A stretch of DNA of 64,000 bases from Tunturiibacter empetritectus (GTDB lineage: Bacteria > Acidobacteriota > Terriglobia > Terriglobales > Acidobacteriaceae), in the NCBI RefSeq assembly GCF_014201375.1, contig NZ_JACHDZ010000006.1, positions 124,001 through 188,000 of the forward strand. The letters are read 5' to 3'. Numbering within the stretch: position 1 is the stretch's first letter; each line of letters begins with the position of its first letter. The notes beneath the pieces are model-generated. The model searched no databases. It saw nothing but the letters and a program-made list of their open reading frames with translations, and was not told where the DNA came from. This document shows positions 1 through 8,453 of this stretch, in pieces. The translations under genes were made by a program, and so were the position numbers.

Positions 1-3000
1 GCGCTTTTCAATATGTGCCGTCAGCGCGTTGTAGGCATCCACCCCGGCAGCCTTGAAGTCAATCGACTCGGCAGCATAGCCGATATAAGGTACCCGATGA
101 TCGATGTTGCCGCCCTCGTAATCAAAGTCATAGCCGGACCCGTCCGGCAAACTCGCCCCCCCAACGTTATAGCCATACGAGTAATGCTCCCCATGAATCG
201 GCGCAGCAGGAGAAGCAATTCCAGGCTGGTTGAACGGAACCGGAATCACCTGATGCCGCCCCAGATTCCCCACATACCCAAGCTCAATCGCCAGGTCGTT
301 GCGCGGCTGCCACTGAATATCCAGAGTGTAGTTGAACGTGTAAGGAAGCTTGTTCGTCCGGTCGTAGACGCCCAGCGAGATCGGCTGCCCGCCGTTATTG
401 ATGCTCGTAATATTCGGCAAATAGTTGCTCAGGTCCGAAGACTTCGGATTCGTAGGCGGAGCATTTTGAATGTTTGTATAAGGATTAGCAAGATTGCCGG
501 TTGCAGCCGTCGGTGCTGTGATCGGCGGAGCAAAACCGCCCCCGCCGCCACACGTCGGAATGTAGTAGTTGTACAGACTCTGTACTGGGCAGGTCTGCGC
601 CGTCACAAACGGAAGTTGCTGATTCACGCCGAAAGGACCGCCGGTGACTGTACCGATCGCATAACCCGGCGATAGGTAGCTGAACAGTTCGCCGCGGTCG
701 TAGTACATCCCAAAGCCCGAACGCACCACCACCTTGCCCCCAAACTTCTGCGGCTGCCACGCCGCCCCCAACCGCGGCCCAATGCCCCACTGACGCCCCG
801 TCAAAGTCGTAGGGCTCACACCGCCAGTCCCATTCTTGTTGTTCCCCGCAATAATGAAACCCGGATTGACGATCGTGTCCGAAGCCGTGCTGTAACTATA
901 AAGAGTCGGATCGAAGTTGAAGATGCGCCCGTTCTTCTCCGTCAGGCCGCCGTCCCAGTCATAGCGCACTCCGGCCGTAAGCGAAAGTGTCGGCGTAATT
1001 TGAAACTTATCCTGCACATAACTCCCCACCTGGTTCGCCCGATAGTATCGGTTCGCATCGCCCTGAAGGAACGAACTGACATAGAACGCAGTCGAAGAGC
1101 TGCCCGGCGTCACATAGCCCTGCGCATAGGCGCTCAGATCGTCCGTGGCAACCGTACCCGCGTTCGTGCGATGGTCGATCGTGTTCAGTTGCGTATAGCT
1201 GTAGCTGGTCCCGAAGGTGACCGTGTGCCTGCCCAGCGTCCAGATGGCGTTGCCCGAAGGCTGCCAGCGATTCTGGAACGCCCCGGTGTTCGGAGCCTGT
1301 CCCTCCGCGTTCGGGCCGATGTTCAGAATCCCCGTGCTCACCAGGCCCGCACCCGCACTCCCCAGCACATTCACAATCGACACACCCGGAAAATAGTTTG
1401 ACCCAAACTCATTGATCGACACCGTGCCCAGCGAACCACCCGGAATCGCGTTCGGCCCGAACGGCTGCTCGTTATCCACCCACGTCTTCTCGCGAATAAA
1501 ACCCATCGTCTGCGTCGTGCTCAGATTCGGCTTCACCAGGTACGTATTGCTGATCGCGAAGACCTGCGCTCCCGAGTCCAGATGCTCAGTAAACCCCGGA
1601 ACGCTGGAGTAAGCATACGGCGCCAACGTGGGATCGTGCTGGTAGTAGTACTTCAACGAGAGCGTGTCCTTCGAGTTGATGTTGTAATCAAGATCGGCCA
1701 CCGCCATGTCCGCCTTGAACTTGCCGGTCCCAGGAATAAACGCATTGAAAGGATGAGAAGTGGTAGGCGCAAACCCGCTATCGTTGGGAACAAGCCACTT
1801 TCCCGGCTGGCCCGGAAGCGATGGCGAGTTAAACAGAGCCAGCGCCGTATTGTCGATAGCCGCAGCAGTCAGCTGCGTGCAGTCTCCCTTCGCCGCCTGC
1901 GGGGCAGTACAAAAGTCATTGTTCACAATCCCGGCAAATCCCGCCGCCGTTCGCGTACTGTCAGACAACCCCACCGGCACATCCAGAAACGAATCCCCAA
2001 TCTCCTGGTCAGACACCTGCAGATGCTGATAAGACACAAACCCAAACAGCTTGTTCTTGATAATCGGTCCGCCGAACGTACCCCCAGCCACATAACGATG
2101 CAATTCAGGATTCACCAGCTTCGGGTCACTGGCAATGATCGGATCGTTCTTGAAGAAGAACGGCGCCGCGTTGATCCAGTTGGTCCCGCGCCGCCCATAC
2201 GCCGTACCGTGATACTGATTCGTCCCCGACGTAGTGCTCAAATCAATATGCGCGCCCGACGTAGAACCCTGCTGCGCGTCGTACAGCGACGCATTCACGC
2301 GAAGCTCCTCAACCGTCTCCGGAGCCGGAGTAGGAATCGCATTGCCGATCGACAGATAAACCGAAGCCACCGACTGAATCACACCGCCACCGCCGTTGCT
2401 CGTCGAAGCGCCGGTGCTATTAATCACACGCGCCGACCCCACCTGGCTCGTGCTCTTGCCGTTGAACAAGTTACTCGCGTCCACGCCGTTCAACGAGAAG
2501 CTGTTGCTCGTATCCCGCTGCCCATTCGCCCATATCGGCGGATTCCCCAACCCCGACAGCGCGCCCGTCCCCCCTGACAACTCCGCGCTCACCCCAGGCG
2601 ACAGCACCGCCGCCGCATACGGGCTCCCCGTAGGCAGCGGAATCGACTGAATCTGCGCATTGTCCAACACATATCCATTCGTCGTATCCACCGCGTTCAT
2701 CAGCGGAGCCGCATCCACGCTCACCACCGTATTCACCGCGCCCACGCTCAACTGCGCATTCACCGTCCCCGTCCGGTCGCCCTGCACCGGAATCGTGTTC
2801 ATCTTCTGCGTCTGAAAGCCGTCCTTGGTAAACGTCAGCGTATATGTCCCCACCGGCAGATTCGCAAAGTCATAAAAACCATTGCTCCCCGCCGTCTGGG
2901 TCCGCGTCAACCCCGTCTGATCGCCCACCGCGGTCACCACCGTGCCCTGCAGGATCCCACCCTGGGAGTCGGTCACCACACCCGTCAGGCCGCCAAGCGT

Positions 3001-3087
3001 CTGCTGCCCAAACACAGGACCAACCAGAAGCACACACATCATCTGGCAAACAAGGACGAGGAAGGAAAGACGCAACCGCTTAGTCAT
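1..3087 (-). CDS. TonB-dependent receptor, Oar-like, with carboxypeptidase regulatory-like domain (3' end beyond window)
   Basis: Leftward gene starting at the ATG at 3087, with CAGGAG about 7 bases upstream. 1029 codons are visible without a stop; the C-terminus lies off the left edge. The N-terminus is a signal peptide (MTKRLRLSFLVLVCQMM, cleavage near FGQQ). A carboxypeptidase-regulatory-like beta-sandwich follows (GGLTGVVTDSQGG, then YDFANLPVGTYTLTF, about residues 28-80), then a plug-like region (LNGVDASNLF, VEELRV, SGAHIDLSTTSGTNQYHG) and a long beta-barrel region. Family knowledge: such outer-membrane proteins are very common in Acidobacteriota and are thought to import large substrates, possibly oligosaccharides. 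The substrate cannot be read here. Frames checked at several points are continuous. Confidence in family is high, in substrate nil. Confidence 0.9.
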   Translation of the reverse strand, partial: MTKRLRLSFLVLVCQMMCVLLVGPVFGQQTLGGLTGVVTDSQGGILQGTVVTAVGDQTGLTRTQTAGSNGFYDFANLPVGTYTLTFTKDGFQTQKMNTIPVQGDRTGTVNAQLSVGAVNTVVSVDAAPLMNAVDTTNGYVLDNAQIQSIPLPTGSPYAAAVLSPGVSAELSGGTGALSGLGNPPIWANGQRDTSNSFSLNGVDASNLFNGKSTSQVGSARVINSTGASTSNGGGGVIQSVASVYLSIGNAIPTPAPETVEELRVNASLYDAQQGSTSGAHIDLSTTSGTNQYHGTAYGRRGTNWINAAPFFFKNDPIIASDPKLVNPELHRYVAGGTFGGPIIKNKLFGFVSYQHLQVSDQEIGDSFLDVPVGLSDSTRTAAGFAGIVNNDFCTAPQAAKGDCTQLTAAAIDNTALALFNSPSLPGQPGKWLVPNDSGFAPTTSHPFNAFIPGTGKFKADMAVADLDYNINSKDTLSLKYYYQHDPTLAPYAYSSVPGFTEHLDSGAQVFAISNTYLVKPNLSTTQTMGFIREKTWVDNEQPFGPNAIPGGSLGTVSINEFGSNYFPGVSIVNVLGSAGAGLVSTGILNIGPNAEGQAPNTGAFQNRWQPSGNAIWTLGRHTVTFGTSYSYTQLNTIDHRTNAGTVATDDLSAYAQGYVTPGSSSTAFYVSSFLQGDANRYYRANQVGSYVQDKFQITPTLSLTAGVRYDWDGGLTEKNGRIFNFDPTLYSYSTASDTIVNPGFIIAGNNKNGTGGVSPTTLTGRQWGIGPRLGAAWQPQKFGGKVVVRSGFGMYYDRGELFSYLSPGYAIGTVTGGPFGVNQQLPFVTAQTCPVQSLYNYYIPTCGGGGGFAPPITAPTAATGNLANPYTNIQNAPPTNPKSSDLSNYLPNITSINNGGQPISLGVYDRTNKLPYTFNYTLDIQWQPRNDLAIELGYVGNLGRHQVIPVPFNQPGIASPAAPIHGEHYSYGYNVGGASLPDGSGYDFDYEGGNIDHRVPYIGYAAESIDFKAAGVDAYNALTAHIEKR

Positions 3088-3462
3088 AATCTGGCTCCTG
3101 AAGTAGTGCAGCTTGAACCGAAACAAGTTTCTTTTGTCTGAAAAGTAGCCAATCCGAAAGACACGAATGCAGCGATGCAGCACGGCGGACCCGTGGTGAC
3201 GACGCCCAGGCAACTGTGTGAACTTAAACTTCGCGACAGGTGAAATTCAGTTTGCTATGTGAACTTGGAATGAAAACGAGCATATCTGAAGTTGTCAAAT
3301 TTGCGAAGAAAAATCGTCGCATGGCCTTCCCATGGCCGGCGAAAGAATATCTCCTCGCGACCAACGGGAGCGCCAACCGAAGGGGTATACCCGTCACGAA
3401 GTGACCGTCGCCCGCGCAGGGCGCCCGTCCGGCAGGACAGTTTCTAAGTCATCAAAAAGTTT
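3088..3462. other. Intergenic region between TonB receptor and M3 peptidase genes
   Basis: The part nearest the receptor gene (3088-3357) has no convincing gene. It holds a direct repeat TGTGAACTT at 3217-3225 and 3258-3266, 41 bases apart. A TTGACA reads leftward at 3293-3298, but no good -10 was found at the right distance, so the receptor promoter is not assigned. The right part (3358-3439) is one copy of the three-hairpin repeat listed separately. Confidence 0.6.
3358..3439 (+). repeat. Three-hairpin intergenic repeat, copy 1
   Basis: Member of a four-copy family here (others at 14891, 61843, 61952). Order: head CGACCAACGGGAG, 13 unconserved bases, GGTATAC, hairpin GTCAC-GAA-GTGAC (3393-3405), hairpin CGCCC-GCGCA-GGGCG (3409-3423), spacer CCC, hairpin GTCC-GGCA-GGAC (3427-3438). 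The last hairpin lies 23 bases beyond the stop codon of the leftward M3 peptidase gene, so on that gene's strand the element is a 3' untranslated structure. Confidence 0.85.
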
Positions 3463-5658
3463 TTACTTCACCGCCGCCTTCTCCAACCCGCGATACTTCA
3501 GCATCGGCTCCACCTTCGGCGCGCTCCCCAGCCACGCCTCATACATCTTCGCCAGATCCTCGGTATTCCCCCGCGACAGCACCATCTTCCGGAACCGGTC
3601 CCCATTCGCCCGCGTCAATCCGCCATGATCCTGAAACCACTGGAACGCATCATCATCCAGCATCTCGCTCCACAGATACGCGTAGTACCCCGCCGCATAT
3701 CCCCCGCCCCAGATGTGCGAAAAATAGCTCGACCGATAACGCGGCGGCACATAGCCCAGCGTGAACCCCTTCTTCGCGAGCGCAGCCCTCTCAAACGCAT
3801 CCGGATCCTGCAACCCCTCGCCCACCGGCAGCGAGTGCCACTGCATATCCAGCTCCGCCGCCGCCACCAGCTCCGTCAGCAGATACCCCTGGTTGAAGTC
3901 CACGGCCTTCTTGATCTTCCCCGCCAGCTCCTCCGGCATCGCCGCGCCCGTCTTGTAGTGCTTCGCATAGTGCGCAAACACCGCCGGATACGTCGCCCAA
4001 TGCTCATTGAACTGCGACGGAAACTCCACAAAATCCCGCGCCACCGACGTCCCCGACAAGCTCGGATACTCACTATCCGCCAGCATCCCGTGCAGCGCAT
4101 GCCCAAACTCATGGAACATCGTCACCACATCGCTGAAGCTGATCAGCGCCGGCTCTCCCGTCGCAGGTTTCGGCAGATTCGCAACGTTATAGACCACCGG
4201 CAACCTGCCCAGCAGCTTCGACTGATCGACGAAGTTCGACATCCACGCCCCGCCGTTCTTGTTATCCCGCTTGTAGTAGTCGCAGTAAAACAACGCCAGC
4301 GGCTTCGCATCCGCGTCGAACACCTCGAACACGCGCACATCCGCGTTCCAAACCGGAATATCCTTCCGCTCCTTGAAGCTCAACCCATACAGCTGTCCCG
4401 CCGCATAGAACACGCCATTCTCCAGCACATTATTCAGCTCGAAGTAAGGCCGCACCTGCGCCTCATCAATATCGAACTTCGCCTTCCTAACCTGCTCCGA
4501 ATAAAACTCCCAATCCCAGGGCTCAACCGAAAAGCCACCCTTCTGCGTATCAATCACCCCCTGAATATCCTTCGCCTCCTCCGCCGCATTCGCCACAGAC
4601 GGAGCCACCAGCGCATCCATAAACTTCAACGCGTTCTCCGGCGTCTTCGCCATCTGGTCTTCCAGCTTCCATCCCGCATAGCTGTCATGCCCCAGCAGCT
4701 TGCCCTTCTCCGCGCGCAACTGCGCCAGCCGCGCAATCGTCGCCCGCGTATCGTTCGCATCGCCCCGCTCGGTCCGCGTCCACGAGGCATCAAACACCGC
4801 CTGCCGCGTCGCCCGCACACTCAGCGACGAGAGCACCGGCTGCTGCGTCGTATTCTGCAGCGGAAGCACATAGCCCTCCTTCTTCCGCTCCTTCGCCGCC
4901 GCCTCCGCGCCGCTCAAATCCGCCGCCGTCAAACCCGCAAGCGCTGCCTTGTCCGTCGTCGCATAAGCCGCATCTTTAGTGGCCGCCAGCACCTTGCTCC
5001 GAAACCCATTCGAAAGCGTCGACTCCTCTTCATTCAGCTTCTTCAGCTTCTCCTTATCCGCGTCAGACAGGTTCGCCCCCGCATGCACAAAGTCCCTGTA
5101 CCTCACCTCCACCAGCCGCAATCCCTCCGGGCTCAGCTTCAGCGCCGCCCTCTGCTCATACACCACCGCCACGCGATGAAACAACTTCTCATTCAAATAA
5201 ATCGCATCCCTGTGCGCCGCCAGCTTAGGAGCCAGCTCCTTCTGCACCCTCTCCAGCTCAGGATTCGTATTCGCCCCCGTCACTCCGTCGAACGCAGCCA
5301 TCGCCCGTTGAAACAGCGCACCCGTCTTCTCCATCGCAACAACCGTGTTCTCAAACGTAGGCGCAGCAGAGTTATCCGCAATCGCGTCGATCTCCTTCAG
5401 CTCCTCCGCCATGCCAGCCTCAATCGCCGGCTCATAGTCTCCATCCTTAATCTTGTCGAACGGCGGAGCCTCAAACGGCAGAGCACTCTTCGCATAAAAC
5501 GGGTTCGACGGCCCAAACGCCGCACTCTTCTCCTCGACCACAGCACCCGACGCACGACTCACACTCACCCCCGCAAACACTCCCAACACCATCACCAAAC
5601 TCGCACGCCGTACCGAAGCCAGCGCAGTCACCAACATCTCTCTATCTCTCAATGGCAT
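3463..5658 (-). CDS. M3 family zinc metallopeptidase (peptidyl-dipeptidase Dcp/oligopeptidase type)
   Basis: 731 residues, close to the usual 680-720 of bacterial Dcp/OpdA enzymes plus a leader. The N-terminus (ASLVMVLGVFAGVSVSRASG) looks like a signal peptide, so the enzyme is probably periplasmic. The M3 zinc motif HEFGHALHGML is near residue 513, followed by the expected EFPSQFNEHW helix carrying the third ligand region; near the C-terminus are YRSSYFSHIWGGGYAAGYYAYLW and a terminal RYRGL-like end, typical of the family. Family role: cleavage of small peptides, Dcp members removing C-terminal dipeptides. Start uncertain: ATG at 5658 has GGGAG almost touching it, and an in-frame ATG eight codons later (5637) has an AGAG-rich upstream. 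Exact specificity is not readable. Confidence 0.93.
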   Translation of the reverse strand: MPLRDREMLVTALASVRRASLVMVLGVFAGVSVSRASGAVVEEKSAAFGPSNPFYAKSALPFEAPPFDKIKDGDYEPAIEAGMAEELKEIDAIADNSAAPTFENTVVAMEKTGALFQRAMAAFDGVTGANTNPELERVQKELAPKLAAHRDAIYLNEKLFHRVAVVYEQRAALKLSPEGLRLVEVRYRDFVHAGANLSDADKEKLKKLNEEESTLSNGFRSKVLAATKDAAYATTDKAALAGLTAADLSGAEAAAKERKKEGYVLPLQNTTQQPVLSSLSVRATRQAVFDASWTRTERGDANDTRATIARLAQLRAEKGKLLGHDSYAGWKLEDQMAKTPENALKFMDALVAPSVANAAEEAKDIQGVIDTQKGGFSVEPWDWEFYSEQVRKAKFDIDEAQVRPYFELNNVLENGVFYAAGQLYGLSFKERKDIPVWNADVRVFEVFDADAKPLALFYCDYYKRDNKNGGAWMSNFVDQSKLLGRLPVVYNVANLPKPATGEPALISFSDVVTMFHEFGHALHGMLADSEYPSLSGTSVARDFVEFPSQFNEHWATYPAVFAHYAKHYKTGAAMPEELAGKIKKAVDFNQGYLLTELVAAAELDMQWHSLPVGEGLQDPDAFERAALAKKGFTLGYVPPRYRSSYFSHIWGGGYAAGYYAYLWSEMLDDDAFQWFQDHGGLTRANGDRFRKMVLSRGNTEDLAKMYEAWLGSAPKVEPMLKYRGLEKAAVK

Positions 5659-5798
5659 CTCCCAATCCCGAATTGTAGAAGATACCCAAGCACTTTGCCG
5701 TCACAACTGGGAGAGCCCCGCATTTGCCGTTGCCACCCGCCCAGCCACAAAGAATCGGTTGCCCGTTCTCAACCACCCAGCCACAACCAACAGGGTGC

Positions 5799-5829
5799 CC
5801 CATCCATCGCGCACTTTGCGATGGGTGGG
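5799..5829. repeat. Palindromic intergenic element (CCATCGC/GCGATGG stem)
   Basis: Perfect 7-bp stem CCATCGC (5804-5810) / GCGATGG (5818-5824) with loop gcacttt, extended by five outer pairs (one G-T). It is preceded by GGGTGCC and a pair of imperfect CAGCCACAA repeats, and followed at 5850-5875 by TTTGC-type hexamers. I believe similar GGTGCCCCAT palindromes recur in Acidobacteriota genomes, but that is recollection, not a search. It lies between the cytochrome and M3 peptidase genes (both leftward) and could terminate the cytochrome transcript. Confidence 0.6.
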
Positions 5830-5940
5830 AATGTAAACTTTTCACCCGGTTGCATTTGCCTTTGCGGTTGCCTTTGCTCTCCGCTCCCAGCCGAGTTCAC
5901 CGCTTGTCCCTCAACCCAACCCTCAAGCGCAAAGCAAAAA

Positions 5941-7197
5941 CTAATTCCCCACCCGCCACGGCGAAGTAGTCCCCCAACCCCTCAACTCCTTCGTAGCCCA
6001 GGCCGTCGACTTATCCGTATGACAAGAAGTACAAGGATTAGGAATCCCCGACAACTCCGTCTCCTTCGACGTAATAAACCGAAACGTATGCGCACTCACA
6101 TAGTTGTCCTTGATCGTCTGCTCAATCTTCGGCATATGGCAAGCCACGCACTCACTCCCCTTACTCCGCGCCGCATGATGCGTATGCTCACTCACCGTCC
6201 CCTTCAGCCCCGCAGGGTTGTCCTTCGTATGGCACGTCAGGCAAACCGCATTCCCTTTCGCAATCAGGTCCGATTCGTTCTCATTACTGTGCACCTGATG
6301 GCAGTCAAAGCATCTGATCTGCCGGTGATACATATTGCTCTGCACAAAATCATTCCCCTGCATCCTGTTCTTATGCGCCGTCAGGTCCGCATACTGGAAA
6401 AAGTTCGTCACCCCCGGCTTCAGCTCCTCCAGCGTCCAGAAGTCCGCCAGCCGCTCCCCCGGCACAAAACCCACCGGCCAGTCGAAGTACTTCCCTTCAA
6501 TCGGATTCCCAAGCGGCCGCCCCTGACTGTGGCACTGAATGCAGGTGTCATTGCCCCGCACATAATCAAGAGCGCCCGGATTCACAATGTTCTGCTTCGT
6601 CGGATGCGCCACATGCAGACTCCCCGGCCCATGGCACTTCTCGCACCCCACATTCCACTCCGTCACCTGCTTCGTCTCCACGTTATAGTTCACCGAGTGG
6701 CACCCATCGCACGTCGGCCCCGTCGGACGATCGAAGTTACTCGGCCCATAGAACGGAAGCCACCAGTCCGTCCCCGTCTCCGCGTGATACGGCAGCCATC
6801 GCCCCTTCTTCACATCCCACTGCGCCGGCTCCGGATAGTAGTCGTCCCCGCGTTTGGTAAAAAACCTCTGCTTCCATCTGCTCCCGTACACAAACGCCAC
6901 ATCGTCAAGCCCAAACGTCACCAACGGATTCGGATGCGTAAAGTCCGCGAGCACCGCCTCCGGATGAATCTTCGGATCCCTCACCACATTCGCCATGCGC
7001 GTCTGCTTCCACCCCTTGTACGCCGCAGCATGACACGTCTTGCAACTCTCCGAGCCGACAAACTCAGCCCTGACCGTACCCAGGCCCGTACCCGCCCGCG
7101 CCCACCCCGTGATCAAACCCAGGAACACCAGTACGAAGAAGACCTGCCACCAATTGGCCTCCCGCTTTCGCCCCATCCATCCCCCATGCCCCATCAT
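5941..7197 (-). CDS. Octahaem cytochrome c, cytochrome c554-like family
   Basis: 418 residues with eight CXXCH haem-binding motifs: CKTCH (residues 52-56), CDGCH, CEKCH, CIQCH, CFDCH, CLTCH, CVACH and CTSCH. An N-terminal hydrophobic segment (about residues 16-32, WWQVFFVLVFLGLITG) is a signal peptide or membrane anchor, placing the protein in the periplasm, where c-type haems are attached. Phrases such as FDRPTGPTCDGCH and CEKCHGPGSLH resemble c554/c'-type multihaem proteins. Likely role: electron transfer in respiration; no catalytic partner gene is adjacent, so donor and acceptor are unknown. Tandem ATGs at 7197 and 7194 follow GGAG; the second has better spacing. An 18-bp tandem array lies about 40-150 bases upstream. 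Confidence 0.9.
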   Translation of the reverse strand: MMGHGGWMGRKREANWWQVFFVLVFLGLITGWARAGTGLGTVRAEFVGSESCKTCHAAAYKGWKQTRMANVVRDPKIHPEAVLADFTHPNPLVTFGLDDVAFVYGSRWKQRFFTKRGDDYYPEPAQWDVKKGRWLPYHAETGTDWWLPFYGPSNFDRPTGPTCDGCHSVNYNVETKQVTEWNVGCEKCHGPGSLHVAHPTKQNIVNPGALDYVRGNDTCIQCHSQGRPLGNPIEGKYFDWPVGFVPGERLADFWTLEELKPGVTNFFQYADLTAHKNRMQGNDFVQSNMYHRQIRCFDCHQVHSNENESDLIAKGNAVCLTCHTKDNPAGLKGTVSEHTHHAARSKGSECVACHMPKIEQTIKDNYVSAHTFRFITSKETELSGIPNPCTSCHTDKSTAWATKELRGWGTTSPWRVGN

Positions 7198-7239
7198 GGT
7201 CTCCGACTATAAGCGAACGCCGTCACAGAATTGTCAGCG

Positions 7240-7347
7240 CAGTGTCAACACGTCCTAAGCGTTGTCAGCCACCAAAGCGTTGTGCGCGTCCCGAGCATTG
7301 TGCGCGTACAGACTGTTGTGCTCGTACAGACCGCTGTCAGCCCATCC
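7240..7347. repeat. 18-bp degenerate tandem array
   Basis: Units with an 18-base period: AGCGTTGTCAGCCACCAA (7258), AGCGTTGTGCGCGTCCCG (7276), AGCATTGTGCGCGTACAG (7294), ACTGTTGTGCTCGTACAG (7312), ACCGCTGTCAGCCCATCC (7330), with a weaker unit from 7240. The conserved core is TTGTGCGCGT. It begins about 40 bases upstream of the cytochrome start and could be a set of binding sites or a neutral minisatellite. Confidence 0.75.
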
Positions 7348-7417
7348 AGAGGCAAGAAACCTCCCTGCCAACCGAGCTTCGACCACCGCGTACTCAGTCC
7401 CTCCCAACGCAAACCTC

Positions 7418-7477
7418 GTCATCTCGACCGAAGTCGCGCGGTCTCATCGCGCGACGCAGTGGAGAAACCCCCGTATT
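7418..7477 (+). repeat. Variable-stem intergenic repeat, copy 1
   Basis: Left flank GTCATCTCGACCGAAG (7418-7433), perfect 7-bp stem TCGCGCG (7434-7440) / CGCGCGA (7448-7454) with loop gtctcat, right flank CGCAGT-GGAGAAACC ending CCGTATT. The copy at 51711 keeps the flanks (GTCATC..GAAG and CGCAGT..TGTATT) but has an unrelated 8-bp stem. Confidence 0.75.
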
Positions 7478-7540
7478 TGCATTTGCATTTGTCGTTGCAT
7501 TCGCCTTTGCCGTTCTTGTTGTCATCCCCGAAGGGGATCT

Positions 7541-7603
7541 GCGGTTGCGGTTGCGGTTGCGGTTGCGGTTGCGTCATCCCGAACGAAGTGAAGGATCCCG
7601 ACA
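7541..7603 (+). repeat. GCGGTT hexamer array followed by stemless copy of the variable-stem repeat
   Basis: GCGGTT is repeated just over five times from 7541 to 7572 without error. It runs straight into GTCATCCCGAACGAAG-TGAAGGATCCCG (7573-7600), which has both flanks of the variable-stem repeat but no intervening stem. Confidence 0.75.
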
Positions 7604-7760
7604 CCTTCCACCCGCCCATACCGTCCGAACCTTCCAACCCAAACGCTCCAACTATGGCCTTCATGTCCGCGGATGAGGCGATTGGGACGACACCAGCTAC
7701 GGTCAATCTGACCGTGGGCTACCTCGACGATAAAATCAGCGGATTGTCAGCGTACGGTCT

Positions 7761-8330
7761 TCAGCGCAGCTTTGTCTCTTTCTCCAGCATTGACAGAATT
7801 TGGGCCATGCGTTTCGCCCGCGTTTCCGGTTTTTTGGCAGAGTGAAGCCGGTAATAAATCGAGAACAGATTTTGCCTGTTCAGGGTGGCAAAGAATTTCT
7901 TTGCCCTTGGAAGCTTGTTCAAAGCCGTTAGGAAATCTTCGGGAATTTCCATATCTGCGGAGCCGGCATAAGCCTTCTCCCAGCGCCCATCTTTTTGGGC
8001 CGCTTCAACATGCGCCAGTCCCGCTGGGGCCATACGCCCCTCTTGAATCAGCTTCTTAGCATGTTCGCGGTTCTTGCTAGACCAGTTGGATCCGGGCTTG
8101 CGTGGCGATAACCTCTGCAAAAATGAGCTGTCGTCCAGTGGTTTCTTCTGGCCATCGATCCACCCGTAGCGGATTGCTTCGACAACACAATCGGCCCAGG
8201 TCACTGAGGGCTTGCCTGAAGCAGATTTATAAACTCTAACCCAAAGCTCCTTTGCGCTGGCGTGATTGTCAGCCATCCACTCGCCAAGCGCCTGCGAATT
8301 TGGAAAAGACTTGGGAGAAACTGGCTTCAT
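7761..8330 (-). CDS. YdeI/OmpD-associated family protein
   Basis: 189 residues. The N-terminal half has the family signature: LWVRVYKSASGKPSVTW, then a segment of the form VVEAIRYGWIDGQKKPLD, SFLQRLSPRKPGSNWS and NREHAKKLIQEGRM (about residues 28-100). The C-terminal part carries the helical bacteriocin-protection-like segment with FFATLNRQNLFSIYYRL and a basic end. Family members are cytoplasmic; their biochemical role is not established. It is a single gene beginning with ATG at 8330, about 120 bases from the SRPBCC gene stop, and its base composition is slightly less GC-rich than its neighbours. Confidence 0.85.
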   Translation of the reverse strand: MKPVSPKSFPNSQALGEWMADNHASAKELWVRVYKSASGKPSVTWADCVVEAIRYGWIDGQKKPLDDSSFLQRLSPRKPGSNWSSKNREHAKKLIQEGRMAPAGLAHVEAAQKDGRWEKAYAGSADMEIPEDFLTALNKLPRAKKFFATLNRQNLFSIYYRLHSAKKPETRAKRMAQILSMLEKETKLR

Positions 8331-8453
8331 AAAGAATGGAGCAGCTGCAAAATAGGACAGTCCATCGATTCACCTTCCCGGTAATATAACCCGTCCCCCT
8401 CCTTGCCGACATACATCCTTGTGCGCGGCCTTCCGGTTTCATCTGCCGCGAGA

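Larger units (their letters stand above)
7198..7760. other. Repeat-rich intergenic region upstream of cytochrome gene
   Basis: No credible gene. It contains in order an 18-bp tandem array (7240-7347), a variable-stem repeat (7418-7477), a degenerate TTTGC hexamer tract (7474-7520), a short GTCATCCCC-GAA-GGGGATC hairpin (7521-7540), a GCGGTT hexamer array (7541-7572) and a stemless copy of the variable-stem repeat (7573-7603). Short frames through it give low-complexity peptides that follow the DNA repeats. The remainder (about 7604-7760) shows nothing recognisable. Confidence 0.7.

Noticed and set aside
3290-3300. TTGACA as receptor promoter
   Set aside because: No acceptable -10 at 15-19 bases spacing.
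3625-7212. A 1195-codon rightward open frame across the M3 peptidase and cytochrome genes
   Set aside because: It is antisense to two genes with clear motifs and gives an Arg/His/Pro/Leu-rich sequence typical of the complement of GC-rich coding DNA.
7242-7676. Rightward frames through the mosaic region 7.2-7.8 kb
   Set aside because: Low-complexity peptides that mirror the 18-bp and hexamer repeats; no domain or ribosome site.
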